A stretch of 6,970 nucleotides of DNA from CACZQA01 sp050943615 (GTDB lineage: Bacteria > Actinomycetota > Coriobacteriia > Coriobacteriales > QAMH01): assembly GCA_050943615.1 (NCBI GenBank), contig JBMNPN010000101.1, positions 1 to 6,970 on the forward strand, given 5' to 3'. Positions 1 through 5,433 of this stretch are shown piece by piece. The translations under genes were made by a program, and so were the position numbers. Within the stretch, counting starts at the first letter, position 1. Each line of letters opens with the position of its first letter. The notes beneath the pieces are model-generated. The model made no database searches. It was not told the DNA's origin and worked only from the letters and a program-made list of their open reading frames with translations.

Positions 1-70
1 CCGTGGCGACCTTCAGCCCGCTGGCGTGGAACTGGGCGAGGATCGCCTCCTTCTCCCGTCTCGTGTACAT
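1..70 (-). CDS. Transposase N-terminus (helix-turn-helix ORF), partial, runs off left edge
   Basis: Read on the minus strand, an ATG at 70-68 opens a frame that stays open to base 1 and encodes 23 residues, beginning MYTRREKEAILAQF and continuing HASGLKVAT. It is preceded by AAAGGAG (82-76) with a 5-base spacer, one of the best ribosome binding sites in the window. Short, charged N-termini of the form MYTxxEKxxIxxxF are typical of the helix-turn-helix first ORF of IS3-like transposases. These proteins bind the element's ends and, together with a downstream integrase-like ORF, carry out transposition. Only the start of the first helix is visible, so the family is inferred from pattern and not from catalytic residues. 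It could also be some other small DNA-binding protein. The opposite-strand frame over these bases reads into the MarR gene but has no ribosome binding site here. Confidence 0.6.
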   Translation of the reverse strand, partial: MYTRREKEAILAQFHASGLKVAT

Positions 71-125
71 GTCGGCTCCTTTCCCGGAGCCGCCCAAGCT
101 GTCCAGGATTTTGTCCGTAGTCCCG
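1..125 (-). mobile_element. Probable end of an insertion sequence (IS3-like), junction near 115-130
   Basis: IS transposase genes usually start within about 40-70 bases of the element's end. The transposase-like frame starts at 70, and recognisable MarR sequence begins at about 126-129, so the element should end in between. On the minus strand this segment carries GGACAAAATCCTGGACAG (119-102), with GGACA repeated, which is the sort of sequence seen in IS terminal repeats. The opposite end lies outside the window, so neither an inverted repeat nor a target duplication can be confirmed. The exact boundary is a guess within roughly 15 bases. Confidence 0.45.
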
Positions 126-482
126 ATCCACCCTGGTCAGCTCCGCGTGCTCGAGGCGCTGGAGGGCGAGGACAAGCTCACGCAGAGCGAGCTCAGGGGC
201 AAGCTCGATATCCGGGCTGCATCCTTAAGCGAGCTTCTCACCAAGCTCGAGGACAAGGGATTGATCGTGCGCGAGAGAAACGAGGCGGACAAGCGCAGCA
301 TCGATGTCTACCTGACCGACCTCGGGGCCGATTGTATCTCCGAGGCAAAGGAGCACCGCAAGAAGATGGCCGAAAAGATGCTGGGCGCCCTTTCCGAAGA
401 AGAAAAGCAGCAGCTGAGCAATCTGCTCTGCAAGCTCATCCATTCCTGGAGAGACGAGAAGCAGGGACGTGCGCATGAATAG
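69..482 (+). CDS. MarR-family transcriptional regulator, probably N-terminally truncated by an IS
   Basis: From HPGQLRVLEAL (bases 129-161) onward this is a clear MarR winged helix-turn-helix protein. It has a helix-turn-helix with LTQSELRGKLDIR, a recognition helix AASLSELLTKLEDKGL, and a wing with the family's Asp-x-Arg signature in NEADKRSIDVYLT. A charged C-terminal helix used for dimerisation follows. MarR proteins bind operator DNA as dimers and usually release it on ligand or metal binding. Normal members have a first dimerisation helix of about 25-35 residues before this point. Here the preceding residues (MSAPFPEPPKLSRILSVVP) are not MarR-like and lie antisense to a transposase start. 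The ATG at 69 is given as a nominal start; it has no Shine-Dalgarno, and the frame is open further upstream to a GTG at 3. I infer that the native start was lost and that the gene may be nonfunctional or an IS-driven fusion. The stop overlaps the next gene. Confidence 0.75.
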   Translation: MSAPFPEPPKLSRILSVVPIHPGQLRVLEALEGEDKLTQSELRGKLDIRAASLSELLTKLEDKGLIVRERNEADKRSIDVYLTDLGADCISEAKEHRKKMAEKMLGALSEEEKQQLSNLLCKLIHSWRDEKQGRAHE

Positions 483-693
483 AGAGGCGAGCAGCCATCA
501 CGGACACAGACACGGTCACCATGGATATGGCGGTCATCGCGGTCACGGCGCCTGGCCGGGCTCTGATGCCGACTCGGATGCACTTGACGCGGTAGTGCTC
601 TCAGATGCCTGCCCGCTTTGCAGCAATGGTTGCCCGCTTGACAATCCGATGTGCGAGAGAGGCGAAAGCTACGCGCAGCGCATGAGCGCATAG
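475..693 (+). CDS. Small His-rich, four-cysteine putative metal-binding protein
   Basis: This 72-residue protein starts at ATG 475, inside the end of the MarR gene (8-base overlap, ATGAATAG), so the two are probably translationally coupled. A GTG two codons upstream (469) is an alternative start. Residues 8-24 contain eight histidines among glycines (HHGHRHGHH and on to HRGHG). A short acidic linker (SDADSDALD) follows, then a cysteine knuckle CPLCSNGCPLDNPMC at 46-60 with the pattern C-x2-C-x3-C-x6-C and a tail ERGESYA. The composition suggests binding of a transition metal such as zinc, nickel or copper, or an iron-sulfur centre. No signal peptide or membrane segment is visible. I recognise no named family. 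Linked to a MarR gene, it may be a sensor or storage partner, or it may be the regulator's C-terminal domain in a different frame. Function is not known. Confidence 0.6.
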   Translation: MNREASSHHGHRHGHHGYGGHRGHGAWPGSDADSDALDAVVLSDACPLCSNGCPLDNPMCERGESYAQRMSA

Positions 694-716
694 CCGGCGA
701 TAAACGGGTAGAGTCA

Positions 717-734
717 AAAGAGGGCCGCCTCTTT
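717..734 (+). terminator. Short hairpin after the His-rich gene, weak terminator candidate
   Basis: AAAGAGG pairs perfectly with CCTCTTT around a GCCG loop, 24 bases after the stop codon. The pyrimidine-rich 3' arm is followed by CAAAG and not by a run of T, so termination here would be weak. The arms' A and T runs could also make it act on the opposite strand. The much stronger terminator at 761 follows. Confidence 0.35.
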
Positions 735-760
735 CAAAGTGCACGGTCTTTTCACTTCTG

Positions 761-796
761 ATGGGCTGCGGGTTTTCCCGTAGCCCATTTTCTATT
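761..796 (+). terminator. Intrinsic terminator of the marR/His-rich unit
   Basis: ATGGGCTGCGGG (761-772) pairs along all 12 bases with CCCGTAGCCCAT (777-788), with one G-T wobble, around a TTTT loop. It runs into TTTTCTATT (788-796). GC-rich stem, tight tetraloop and T tract make this a textbook Rho-independent terminator. It isolates the regulator locus from the MFS gene downstream. Confidence 0.88.
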
Positions 797-1080
797 CGGA
801 TATCGGCAGCTCAGAGGGCTCAACCTCTTCGGGTATTCACTCAACCTCAGAATACTAGCGGGCCCTCGCATGATTCACAGAGCTTGAGTTTTTCCGAGTA
901 CGAGACATTCACACCCCACAAGAACATCTATGGCGTCCAGGACAATGCTAGATTCCTCTCGTCCCCGTTCTCACAGGCGCACGATGTCGAGCGGCTGGGA
1001 AGATACTTGCCGCCAGCACGTCCGTCGCCCTCGTTCGGCGAATGGGGCTCATCTTCATGACAGGAAGGGAAATCACATTC
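797..1080 (+). other. Intergenic leader of the MFS gene, no convincing ORF
   Basis: I see no gene in these 284 bases on either strand; the open frames crossing them have no ribosome binding sites and no recognisable protein sequence. The stretch holds a 9-bp direct repeat (819-848), an inverted repeat GTATTC/GAATAC (833-855), and a possible extended -10 element TGCTAGATT (946-954) with no good -35. A TTGAGT at 884-889 could be a -35, but the matching -10 is poor. The promoter for the MFS gene is expected here but cannot be fixed by eye. Confidence 0.5.
819..848 (+). repeat. Direct repeat CTCAACCTC x2 at 21-bp spacing, possible operator
   Basis: CTCAACCTC occurs at 819-827 and again at 840-848, start-to-start distance 21 bases, which is two helical turns and puts both copies on one face of the DNA. 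The second copy sits inside the loop of an inverted repeat GTATTC (833-838) / GAATAC (850-855). The arrangement is compatible with tandem activator or repressor binding upstream of the MFS gene. No known motif is recognised and chance is possible. Confidence 0.3.
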
Positions 1081-2400
1081 ATGACAGATGCAGCACTGCA
1101 GGAGAAGGCGACCCCGCGTTACGCATGGGCCTGCCTGGGCGTCACGTTCTTCGTGAGCGTCTCTATCGTTCTGACCTGGTTCTGGCCCGTCGGGGTGACC
1201 TTCGATTTGATGAAACCCTGGCTGATAGCCAACACCCCGGGCTTCAGCTTCTCGGGGCTCTCGAGCATCATGGGCCTCACCCCCATCGCGGCCATGATCA
1301 TGGCCATCCCGACATCGGCTTTGGTCCGCAAGTTCGGTGTCAAGACGACCATCATCGCCGGAATGCTGGTCGCCATCGTCACCGGCGCCCTTCAGGCAAT
1401 CGGCGCCATGTACAGCTTCAGCCTCTTTCTCGTGGCACGCTGTCTGTACGGATGCGGTATCGCCATGACGGCCGTCTCCGGACCGACCGCGGTCTCCATC
1501 TGGTTCCCGAGCGCGACGCGCGGCCGTGCGATGGGCATCTGGTCGTGCTGGGTCCCGCTGGGGCTGATCATCATCAACAACATCGGGTCGGGACTGTTCG
1601 GCGTCTTCGGCAACAACCTGCCCGCCGTCATCTGGTTCACGGTCGCCGTGCTCGCCTGCGCACTCGTGTGCTTTGCGCTCGTGTTCCGCCTGCCAAACGC
1701 AGACGAGAGCTCCGAGGTCTCCGCTGAGCGAAAGCCGTTCTCCGAGGTCGCCCACTTCTTCAAGAACCGCCAGCTCTGGTGCCTGATCGCGGCGTTCCTC
1801 ATCTTCAACTACATGAACTACAACTTCTCCACCTACCTGAAGACCTGGCTTGCAGCCGACCCGACATCGGCTACGGGCGGAATGGGCATGGACCTTGGGC
1901 TGGCCGGCTTGCTCGCGGGCCTCATCACCGCCTGCGGCATCCTCGCTCCTATCGGCGGCATCATCCTGGACAAGACGAAGAAGAAAAACCAGTACCTCCT
2001 CGTCGTCATCGGCGTCACGGCTCTGACGCTTGCCTGCGTCTTCTCGTATCGCGCGAACAACGTCGCCTTCATCGTCTACGTCGCGTTCTTCTGTCTCGGC
2101 AACATGCTCCTCAATGCCTGCTGCCGCCCTCTGGTCCCGTCGTTTCTGTTCAAGGGCGGTTCCACGGCCGTAGCGATGGGCCTTTCGTTTCTCACCTGCG
2201 CCCAGTACCTGGGCCAGGTTCCGATGAGCTACATCATGGACGCGCTCGTCGGCACCGGCATGACCTATTCCGAGGCGACTATGGCAGCTTTTGTGCCGGT
2301 CGGCATCGTGGGAATCGTGCTCGCCTTCTTCGTGAAGCCCTCCAAGGCAAAGGCCGTCAAGGAAGACGGCACTGCAGAAAAGGCACAGGCAAGGGCATAA
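1081..2400 (+). CDS. Major facilitator superfamily (MFS) transporter
   Basis: This encodes 439 residues with the length and about 12 hydrophobic segments usual for an MFS secondary transporter in the inner membrane. The loop after helix 2 carries the motif-A region LVRKFGVKTT (from residue 81). Helix 4 has the conserved arginine in ARCLYGCGIAM (R120), followed by GPTAVSIWFPSATRGRAMG, typical of anion/organic-acid type MFS proteins. The second half repeats motif A as GGIILDKTKKKNQ (about 292-304). A long central loop precedes helix 7, and the C-terminus is a charged tail rich in Lys and Ala. The ATG at 1081 is chosen because AGGAAGGG (1062-1069) lies 11 bases upstream and the protein then starts MTDAALQEKATPRY. 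ATGs at 1042 and 1057 are in frame but less well placed. The substrate cannot be told from sequence; oxalate/formate- or nitrate-type relatives are possible. The gene has its own terminator and so is probably monocistronic. Confidence 0.9.
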   Translation: MTDAALQEKATPRYAWACLGVTFFVSVSIVLTWFWPVGVTFDLMKPWLIANTPGFSFSGLSSIMGLTPIAAMIMAIPTSALVRKFGVKTTIIAGMLVAIVTGALQAIGAMYSFSLFLVARCLYGCGIAMTAVSGPTAVSIWFPSATRGRAMGIWSCWVPLGLIIINNIGSGLFGVFGNNLPAVIWFTVAVLACALVCFALVFRLPNADESSEVSAERKPFSEVAHFFKNRQLWCLIAAFLIFNYMNYNFSTYLKTWLAADPTSATGGMGMDLGLAGLLAGLITACGILAPIGGIILDKTKKKNQYLLVVIGVTALTLACVFSYRANNVAFIVYVAFFCLGNMLLNACCRPLVPSFLFKGGSTAVAMGLSFLTCAQYLGQVPMSYIMDALVGTGMTYSEATMAAFVPVGIVGIVLAFFVKPSKAKAVKEDGTAEKAQARA

Positions 2401-2436
2401 GGGCCTTTCGCCTCCTGCTTTCAGGCAGTTGAGTTC

Positions 2437-2487
2437 AAGCCCCCTCGGCATCCGCTATTGCAGAAAGCCGAGGGGGCTTCATTTTCC
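2437..2487 (+). terminator. Intrinsic terminator of the MFS gene
   Basis: AAGCCCCCTCGGC (2437-2449) pairs perfectly over 13 bases with GCCGAGGGGGCTT (2467-2479), with a 17-base loop, followed by CATTTTCC. It lies 36 bases after the MFS stop. The very stable GC stem makes termination likely even though the T run is short. It separates the two transporter genes transcriptionally. Confidence 0.87.
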
Positions 2488-2693
2488 GCGGCGCTGCCTT
2501 TGTCCACGGACAGGTTGCCGCTAAGCTTCGAATCACATTCAAATGGCTCGCTTCTGTCTGCAAATATGCGCAGTTCACGTGCGAATACACCCGTTTTTGA
2601 TGTATCGCCCCTCCCCTAATCTTCCGATAATTCCAAACGTCGAAGAGATTTTCTTGGCACACCCACGCACGAGGGGAAGGGCAAACGAGGGAC
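2488..2693 (+). other. Intergenic leader of the DASS gene, promoter region
   Basis: These 206 bases carry no recognisable gene. A-T content rises toward the middle. The hexamer GATAAT (2626-2631) is a 5-of-6 match to a -10 box about 60 bases ahead of the start codon, but no well-placed -35 precedes it. TAATCT at 2617-2622 has TTTTGA 16 bases upstream (2595-2600) and is a weaker alternative. TTGAT at 2597-2601 is only half of an FNR-type site. Two purine-rich runs (GAGGGGAAGGG at 2671-2681 and GAGGGA just before the ATG) could serve as ribosome binding sites. Confidence 0.35.
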
Positions 2694-4253
2694 ATGGAAA
2701 GCGGGCAGAGCACAGACGTGAAGGCCGTATCCGGCAACGAGTCGGAACTTTCCCAATTCGACCGTGTCCGCCATATCATGGGCGCCATCGGCGGCCCCCT
2801 GTGCGCAATTGCCGTGTACCTGCTCCCGATCTCGTCGCTCGAGCCTGCCCAGCACATGCTCCTTGCCATCATGACGCTCGTGTGCCTGTGGTGGATCACC
2901 GAGCCCATCCCCATCCCCGTGACCTCGATATTGGGACCGGTGCTCTGCGTCGTCACCGGAGTCGTTTCGGTATCAGATGCCTTCAAGTCCTTTGCGAGCC
3001 CAGTCATCTTCCTGTTCATGGGAGGCTTCATCCTGGCTAGCGCCATGGTCAAGTACGGTCTCGACAGGCGTTTTGCCTATCGCATCCTCTCCTTGAAGTT
3101 CGTGAGCAGCTCTCCCACGAGAATCTTTCTTGCGCTTGGCGTTGTCGCGATGCTCTGCTCGGGGTGGATCAGCAACACGGCGACAGCCGCCATGATGCTG
3201 CCGATCGCGCTCGGGCTTTTAGATGCACTGTTCGAGATGGAGACTGACAAAGGCGAAAAGACCGATGTCGACCACAGCAAGTTTGCCACGGGCCTGATGC
3301 TGATGACGGCCTACAGCTGCTCGATAGGAGGCGTCCTCACCCCCATCGGCACACCTCCCAACCTCATCATGATCGGGTTTCTCAGCAGCATGGAGGGAAT
3401 CAACGTCTCGTTTTTCGAATGGATGAGCTGGGGCTTTATCGCTATGATCGCCTATTTCGTCATCGCGGCGATCGTCCTTCACGTGCAGTATCCTCCCGAA
3501 ATGGAGAAGATTGAGGGAGCCGACAGGCTCATCGAGAAAAAGCGCTCCGAGCTTCCCCCAATGGAGCGAGGGGCAAAGGTGGCGCTCTTCGCCTTCGTGG
3601 TCGCCGTCATCTTGTGGGTGCTCCCCGGGATCTTGAGCATCGCCTTCGGATCCGATAGCCAGATCGCAAAGACCTACAATTCCCTTCTGCCCGAGTCCGT
3701 GGTCGCCCTCATCGCAGCACTGCTCCTCTTCCTGATTCCCGTAGATTTGAAGAATCATAGAGGTGCACTCACCTGGGACGATGCCGTTCACGGAATCGAC
3801 TGGGGTACCTTGATTCTCTTTGGCGGTGGGCTCTCCATGGGGACCACACTGTACTCGACGGGGCTCTCGAGCTGGATCGGAGACGGCGTGCTCTCTCTGT
3901 TGGGCGGAAATCCCTCCGAGCCCGTCTTCATCGCCGTGTTCTGCGTGATGTCGCTTTGCATGTCCGAGCTCACCTCGCATACGGCGGCGACCAACATGAT
4001 CGGCCCCCTCGCCATCACGGCGGCCGTGTCGGCGGGCATGAGCCCGATTCCGGTCTCGGTGGGCGTGGCCCTTTCGGCATCTCTGGGATTCATGCTGCCC
4101 GTCTCCACACCGCCTAACGCCATCGTGTACGCGACGGGGCACGTGCCCATCACCAAGATGATCAAGTCCGGATTCATCATCGACTGTGTTGGCATCGCCT
4201 GCGTGACGATTCCGCTGTGCGTGTTGTTCGTCACCCTCGTCGTCGGAGGTTGA
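2694..4253 (+). CDS. DASS/SLC13-family sodium-coupled anion (dicarboxylate or sulfate) symporter
   Basis: This 519-residue inner-membrane permease belongs to the divalent anion:sodium symporter family, which imports C4-dicarboxylates, citrate or sulfate with Na+. Visible signatures in order are WWITEPIPIPVTS (66-78), SPVIFLFMGGFILASAM (102-118), and the first sodium-site motif SNTATAAMMLP (160-170). GGVLTPIGTPPN (ending at N223) is followed after a central hydrophilic loop by the second half: SHTAATNMIGPLA (428-440) and the matching hairpin LPVSTPPNAIV (468-478). The two halves are the inverted repeat known for the family. The second motif reads SHT where SNT is typical, a point discussed in the findings. 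A soluble stretch of about 27 residues precedes the first helix. ATG 2694 is chosen because GAGGGA lies directly upstream and the N-terminus is hydrophilic as expected. The specific substrate cannot be assigned. It follows a strong terminator, so it has its own promoter. Confidence 0.92.
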   Translation: MESGQSTDVKAVSGNESELSQFDRVRHIMGAIGGPLCAIAVYLLPISSLEPAQHMLLAIMTLVCLWWITEPIPIPVTSILGPVLCVVTGVVSVSDAFKSFASPVIFLFMGGFILASAMVKYGLDRRFAYRILSLKFVSSSPTRIFLALGVVAMLCSGWISNTATAAMMLPIALGLLDALFEMETDKGEKTDVDHSKFATGLMLMTAYSCSIGGVLTPIGTPPNLIMIGFLSSMEGINVSFFEWMSWGFIAMIAYFVIAAIVLHVQYPPEMEKIEGADRLIEKKRSELPPMERGAKVALFAFVVAVILWVLPGILSIAFGSDSQIAKTYNSLLPESVVALIAALLLFLIPVDLKNHRGALTWDDAVHGIDWGTLILFGGGLSMGTTLYSTGLSSWIGDGVLSLLGGNPSEPVFIAVFCVMSLCMSELTSHTAATNMIGPLAITAAVSAGMSPIPVSVGVALSASLGFMLPVSTPPNAIVYATGHVPITKMIKSGFIIDCVGIACVTIPLCVLFVTLVVGG

Positions 4254-4266
4254 CGTCCTTTTCTCG

Positions 4267-4310
4267 ACGTTGGTGTTCGGCGAATGTTTCAGCAGCCCAA
4301 CGTTTTATTT
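4267..4310 (+). terminator. Possible intrinsic terminator after the DASS gene
   Basis: ACGTTGG (4267-4273) pairs with CCAACGT (4297-4303) and is followed at once by TTTATTT (4304-4310). The stem is only 7 bases and the loop 23, so it is weaker than the other terminators in the window. Its position 14 bases after the DASS stop and the T tract are right for a terminator. Confidence 0.45.
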
Positions 4311-4362
4311 GCGCACTCAAAGCCCTGCTTTCTCCGGTGCTACCATGTGCCCAACGCAAACC

Positions 4363-4417
4363 GGAAAGGGACTTGAGCGCACGATATCCAGCTGCGCTCG
4401 CAGGAGAGAAAGGCACG
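4363..4417 (+). promoter_or_regulatory. Leader hairpin and competing translation starts of the serine acetyltransferase
   Basis: GAGCGCA (4375-4381) pairs perfectly with TGCGCTC (4393-4399) around an 11-base loop. Three bases later comes AGGAG (4402-4406), then 8 bases, then ACG GCC ATT TTC. Reading the ACG as the initiator gives a natural protein start, (M)AIFNKKLDDIV. The only conventional in-frame start nearby is TTG at 4373, whose GGAAAGGG (4363-4370) sits just 2 bases away. With the TTG start, the hairpin would lie within the first codons. The hairpin could modulate access to the ribosome binding site. Confidence 0.45.
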
Positions 4418-5344
4418 GCCATTTTCAATAAGAAACTCGACGATATCGTCGCGCAACTCGAGAAAAACTACTACGAAGCCAATGAGATCTTCTTCACCGA
4501 CCCCGACTGGCACTTCCCTAGTCGAAACGTCATCAACGAGATCATCAAGGACCTACGGCGCCTGATGTTTCCGCGCTACTTTGGAGACGAGGCGCCGACG
4601 GAGGCGGGTCCCAAGTACTTCATCGGAGACACCCTCACCCGCATCGAGCGCAACCTGCACCACGAGCTTGCAGAGGCGTTCCTGTTCAGGGACGGCAAGG
4701 AGAAAAGCGAAGAAGAGATCCACAAGCAGGTCTCGAACATTCTCTCCGACTTCTTCTACAAGCTCCCCGAGCTGCAGAAGACCCTGCTCAAGGACGTGCA
4801 GGCGGCATTCGATGGCGACCCAGCTGCCGACAGCAAGGAGGAGATCATCTTCTCCTATCCCGGCTTCTACGCGATCTTCGTCTATCGTATCGCCCATGAA
4901 TTCGCCGTACGCGACGTGCCGCTCATCCCGCGCATCATGGACGAGATCGCCCATACCGCAACCGGTGTGGACATCGGCCCGGGCGCAGAGATCGGCGAGT
5001 ACTTCTTCATCGACCATGCCTCGGGCGTTGTCATCGGCGAGACGGCCAAGATCGGAGACCACGTCAAGATATACCAGGGAGTCACGCTCGGGGCGCTCTC
5101 CACGCGCGCCGGGCAGAAGCTCAAGGGCGTGAAGCGCCACCCCACCATCGAGGACAACGTCACGATCTACTCCAACGCGAGCATCCTGGGCGGAGAGACC
5201 GTCATCGGCCACGATTCCGTCATCGCAGGGTCTGCCTTCGTCACTGAGTCTGTTCCCCCCAACTCCCGCGTCTCCCTCAAGAACCTCGAGACAACCGTTC
5301 GCCAGCCGCACAACCAGAAGGATTTCGTGGAGCCGAGCAAGTAG
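4373..5344 (+). CDS. cysE: Serine O-acetyltransferase, EpsC-type (cysteine biosynthesis)
   Basis: The cytoplasmic enzyme transfers acetyl from acetyl-CoA to L-serine, giving O-acetylserine, the precursor that cysteine synthase converts to cysteine. The N-terminal alpha-helical domain is long (about 180 residues), as in the EpsC/SrpH branch and unlike the shorter E. coli CysE domain. The C-terminal left-handed beta-helix shows hexapeptide repeats: TGVDIGPGAEIGEYFFIDHA, then GVVIGETAKIGDHVKIYQG, then HPTIEDNVTIYSNASILGG. The His in FIDHASG (bases 5015-5017) matches the catalytic His of the family, and KRHPTIED carries the second conserved His. The linker GALSTRAGQKLKG is longer than in E. coli and is usual for this branch. 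TTG 4373 gives 323 residues, and the ACG at 4415, which has the better ribosome binding site, gives 309. An open frame continues upstream to 4217, but that part resembles no protein. No cysteine synthase gene lies next to it; the downstream genes are convergent. The symbol epsC would fit equally well. Confidence 0.93.
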   Translation: MSARYPAALAGEKGTAIFNKKLDDIVAQLEKNYYEANEIFFTDPDWHFPSRNVINEIIKDLRRLMFPRYFGDEAPTEAGPKYFIGDTLTRIERNLHHELAEAFLFRDGKEKSEEEIHKQVSNILSDFFYKLPELQKTLLKDVQAAFDGDPAADSKEEIIFSYPGFYAIFVYRIAHEFAVRDVPLIPRIMDEIAHTATGVDIGPGAEIGEYFFIDHASGVVIGETAKIGDHVKIYQGVTLGALSTRAGQKLKGVKRHPTIEDNVTIYSNASILGGETVIGHDSVIAGSAFVTESVPPNSRVSLKNLETTVRQPHNQKDFVEPSK

Positions 5345-5364
5345 GTCGTGGTTTCACAGATTGC

Positions 5365-5410
5365 AAATGCGAGCGTGTCAGCAGCTTTGCTGTCCGGCAC
5401 GCTCGCATTT
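5365..5410. terminator. Bidirectional terminator between cysE and tag
   Basis: AAATGCGAGCGTG (5365-5377) pairs perfectly over 13 bases with CACGCTCGCATTT (5398-5410). Inside the loop a second small stem CAGCA/TGCTG (5379-5392) extends it. It lies in the 89-base gap between the convergent acetyltransferase and glycosylase genes. Its A-rich left arm and T-rich right arm let it end transcripts from both sides. T runs are short (ATTTATC on the plus strand, ATTTGCAAT on the minus). Confidence 0.82.
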
Positions 5411-5433
5411 ATCTACAGCCTGCAGGATCTTTA

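Noticed and set aside
761..1060. Plus-strand open frame of 99 codons before the MFS gene
   Set aside because: Its start codon is the first base of a terminator stem, it has no ribosome binding site, and its sequence resembles no protein.
928..2451. Long minus-strand open frame (507 codons) opposite the MFS gene
   Set aside because: Its product is a low-complexity run rich in Asp, Glu, Gly, Arg and His with no fold-like pattern, a usual shadow in GC-rich genes. The plus strand holds a clear membrane protein.
2510..2521. Palindrome TGTCCACGGACA downstream of the MFS terminator
   Set aside because: Its arms are 5 bases with only 2 between, so it does not form a good RNA hairpin, and it matches no operator that I know.
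1071..2541. Shared 11-mer AATCACATTCA at 1071-1081 and 2531-2541, upstream of both transporter genes
   Set aside because: Several 11-base matches are expected by chance in a window this size, and the two copies sit at quite different distances from their genes.
3219..4142. Minus-strand open frame of 307 codons opposite the DASS gene
   Set aside because: Charged, His/Arg/Gly-rich translation with no recognisable domain; a shadow of the permease gene.
4254..4414. Possible riboswitch or T-box in the acetyltransferase leader
   Set aside because: The leader is about 120-160 bases with one terminator-like hairpin and one short hairpin; I see no T-box consensus, specifier loop or known riboswitch core.
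4553..5311. Minus-strand open frame of 252 codons opposite the acetyltransferase gene
   Set aside because: The periodic Asp/Val/Leu-rich product mirrors the hexapeptide repeats on the real strand, and no ribosome binding site supports it.
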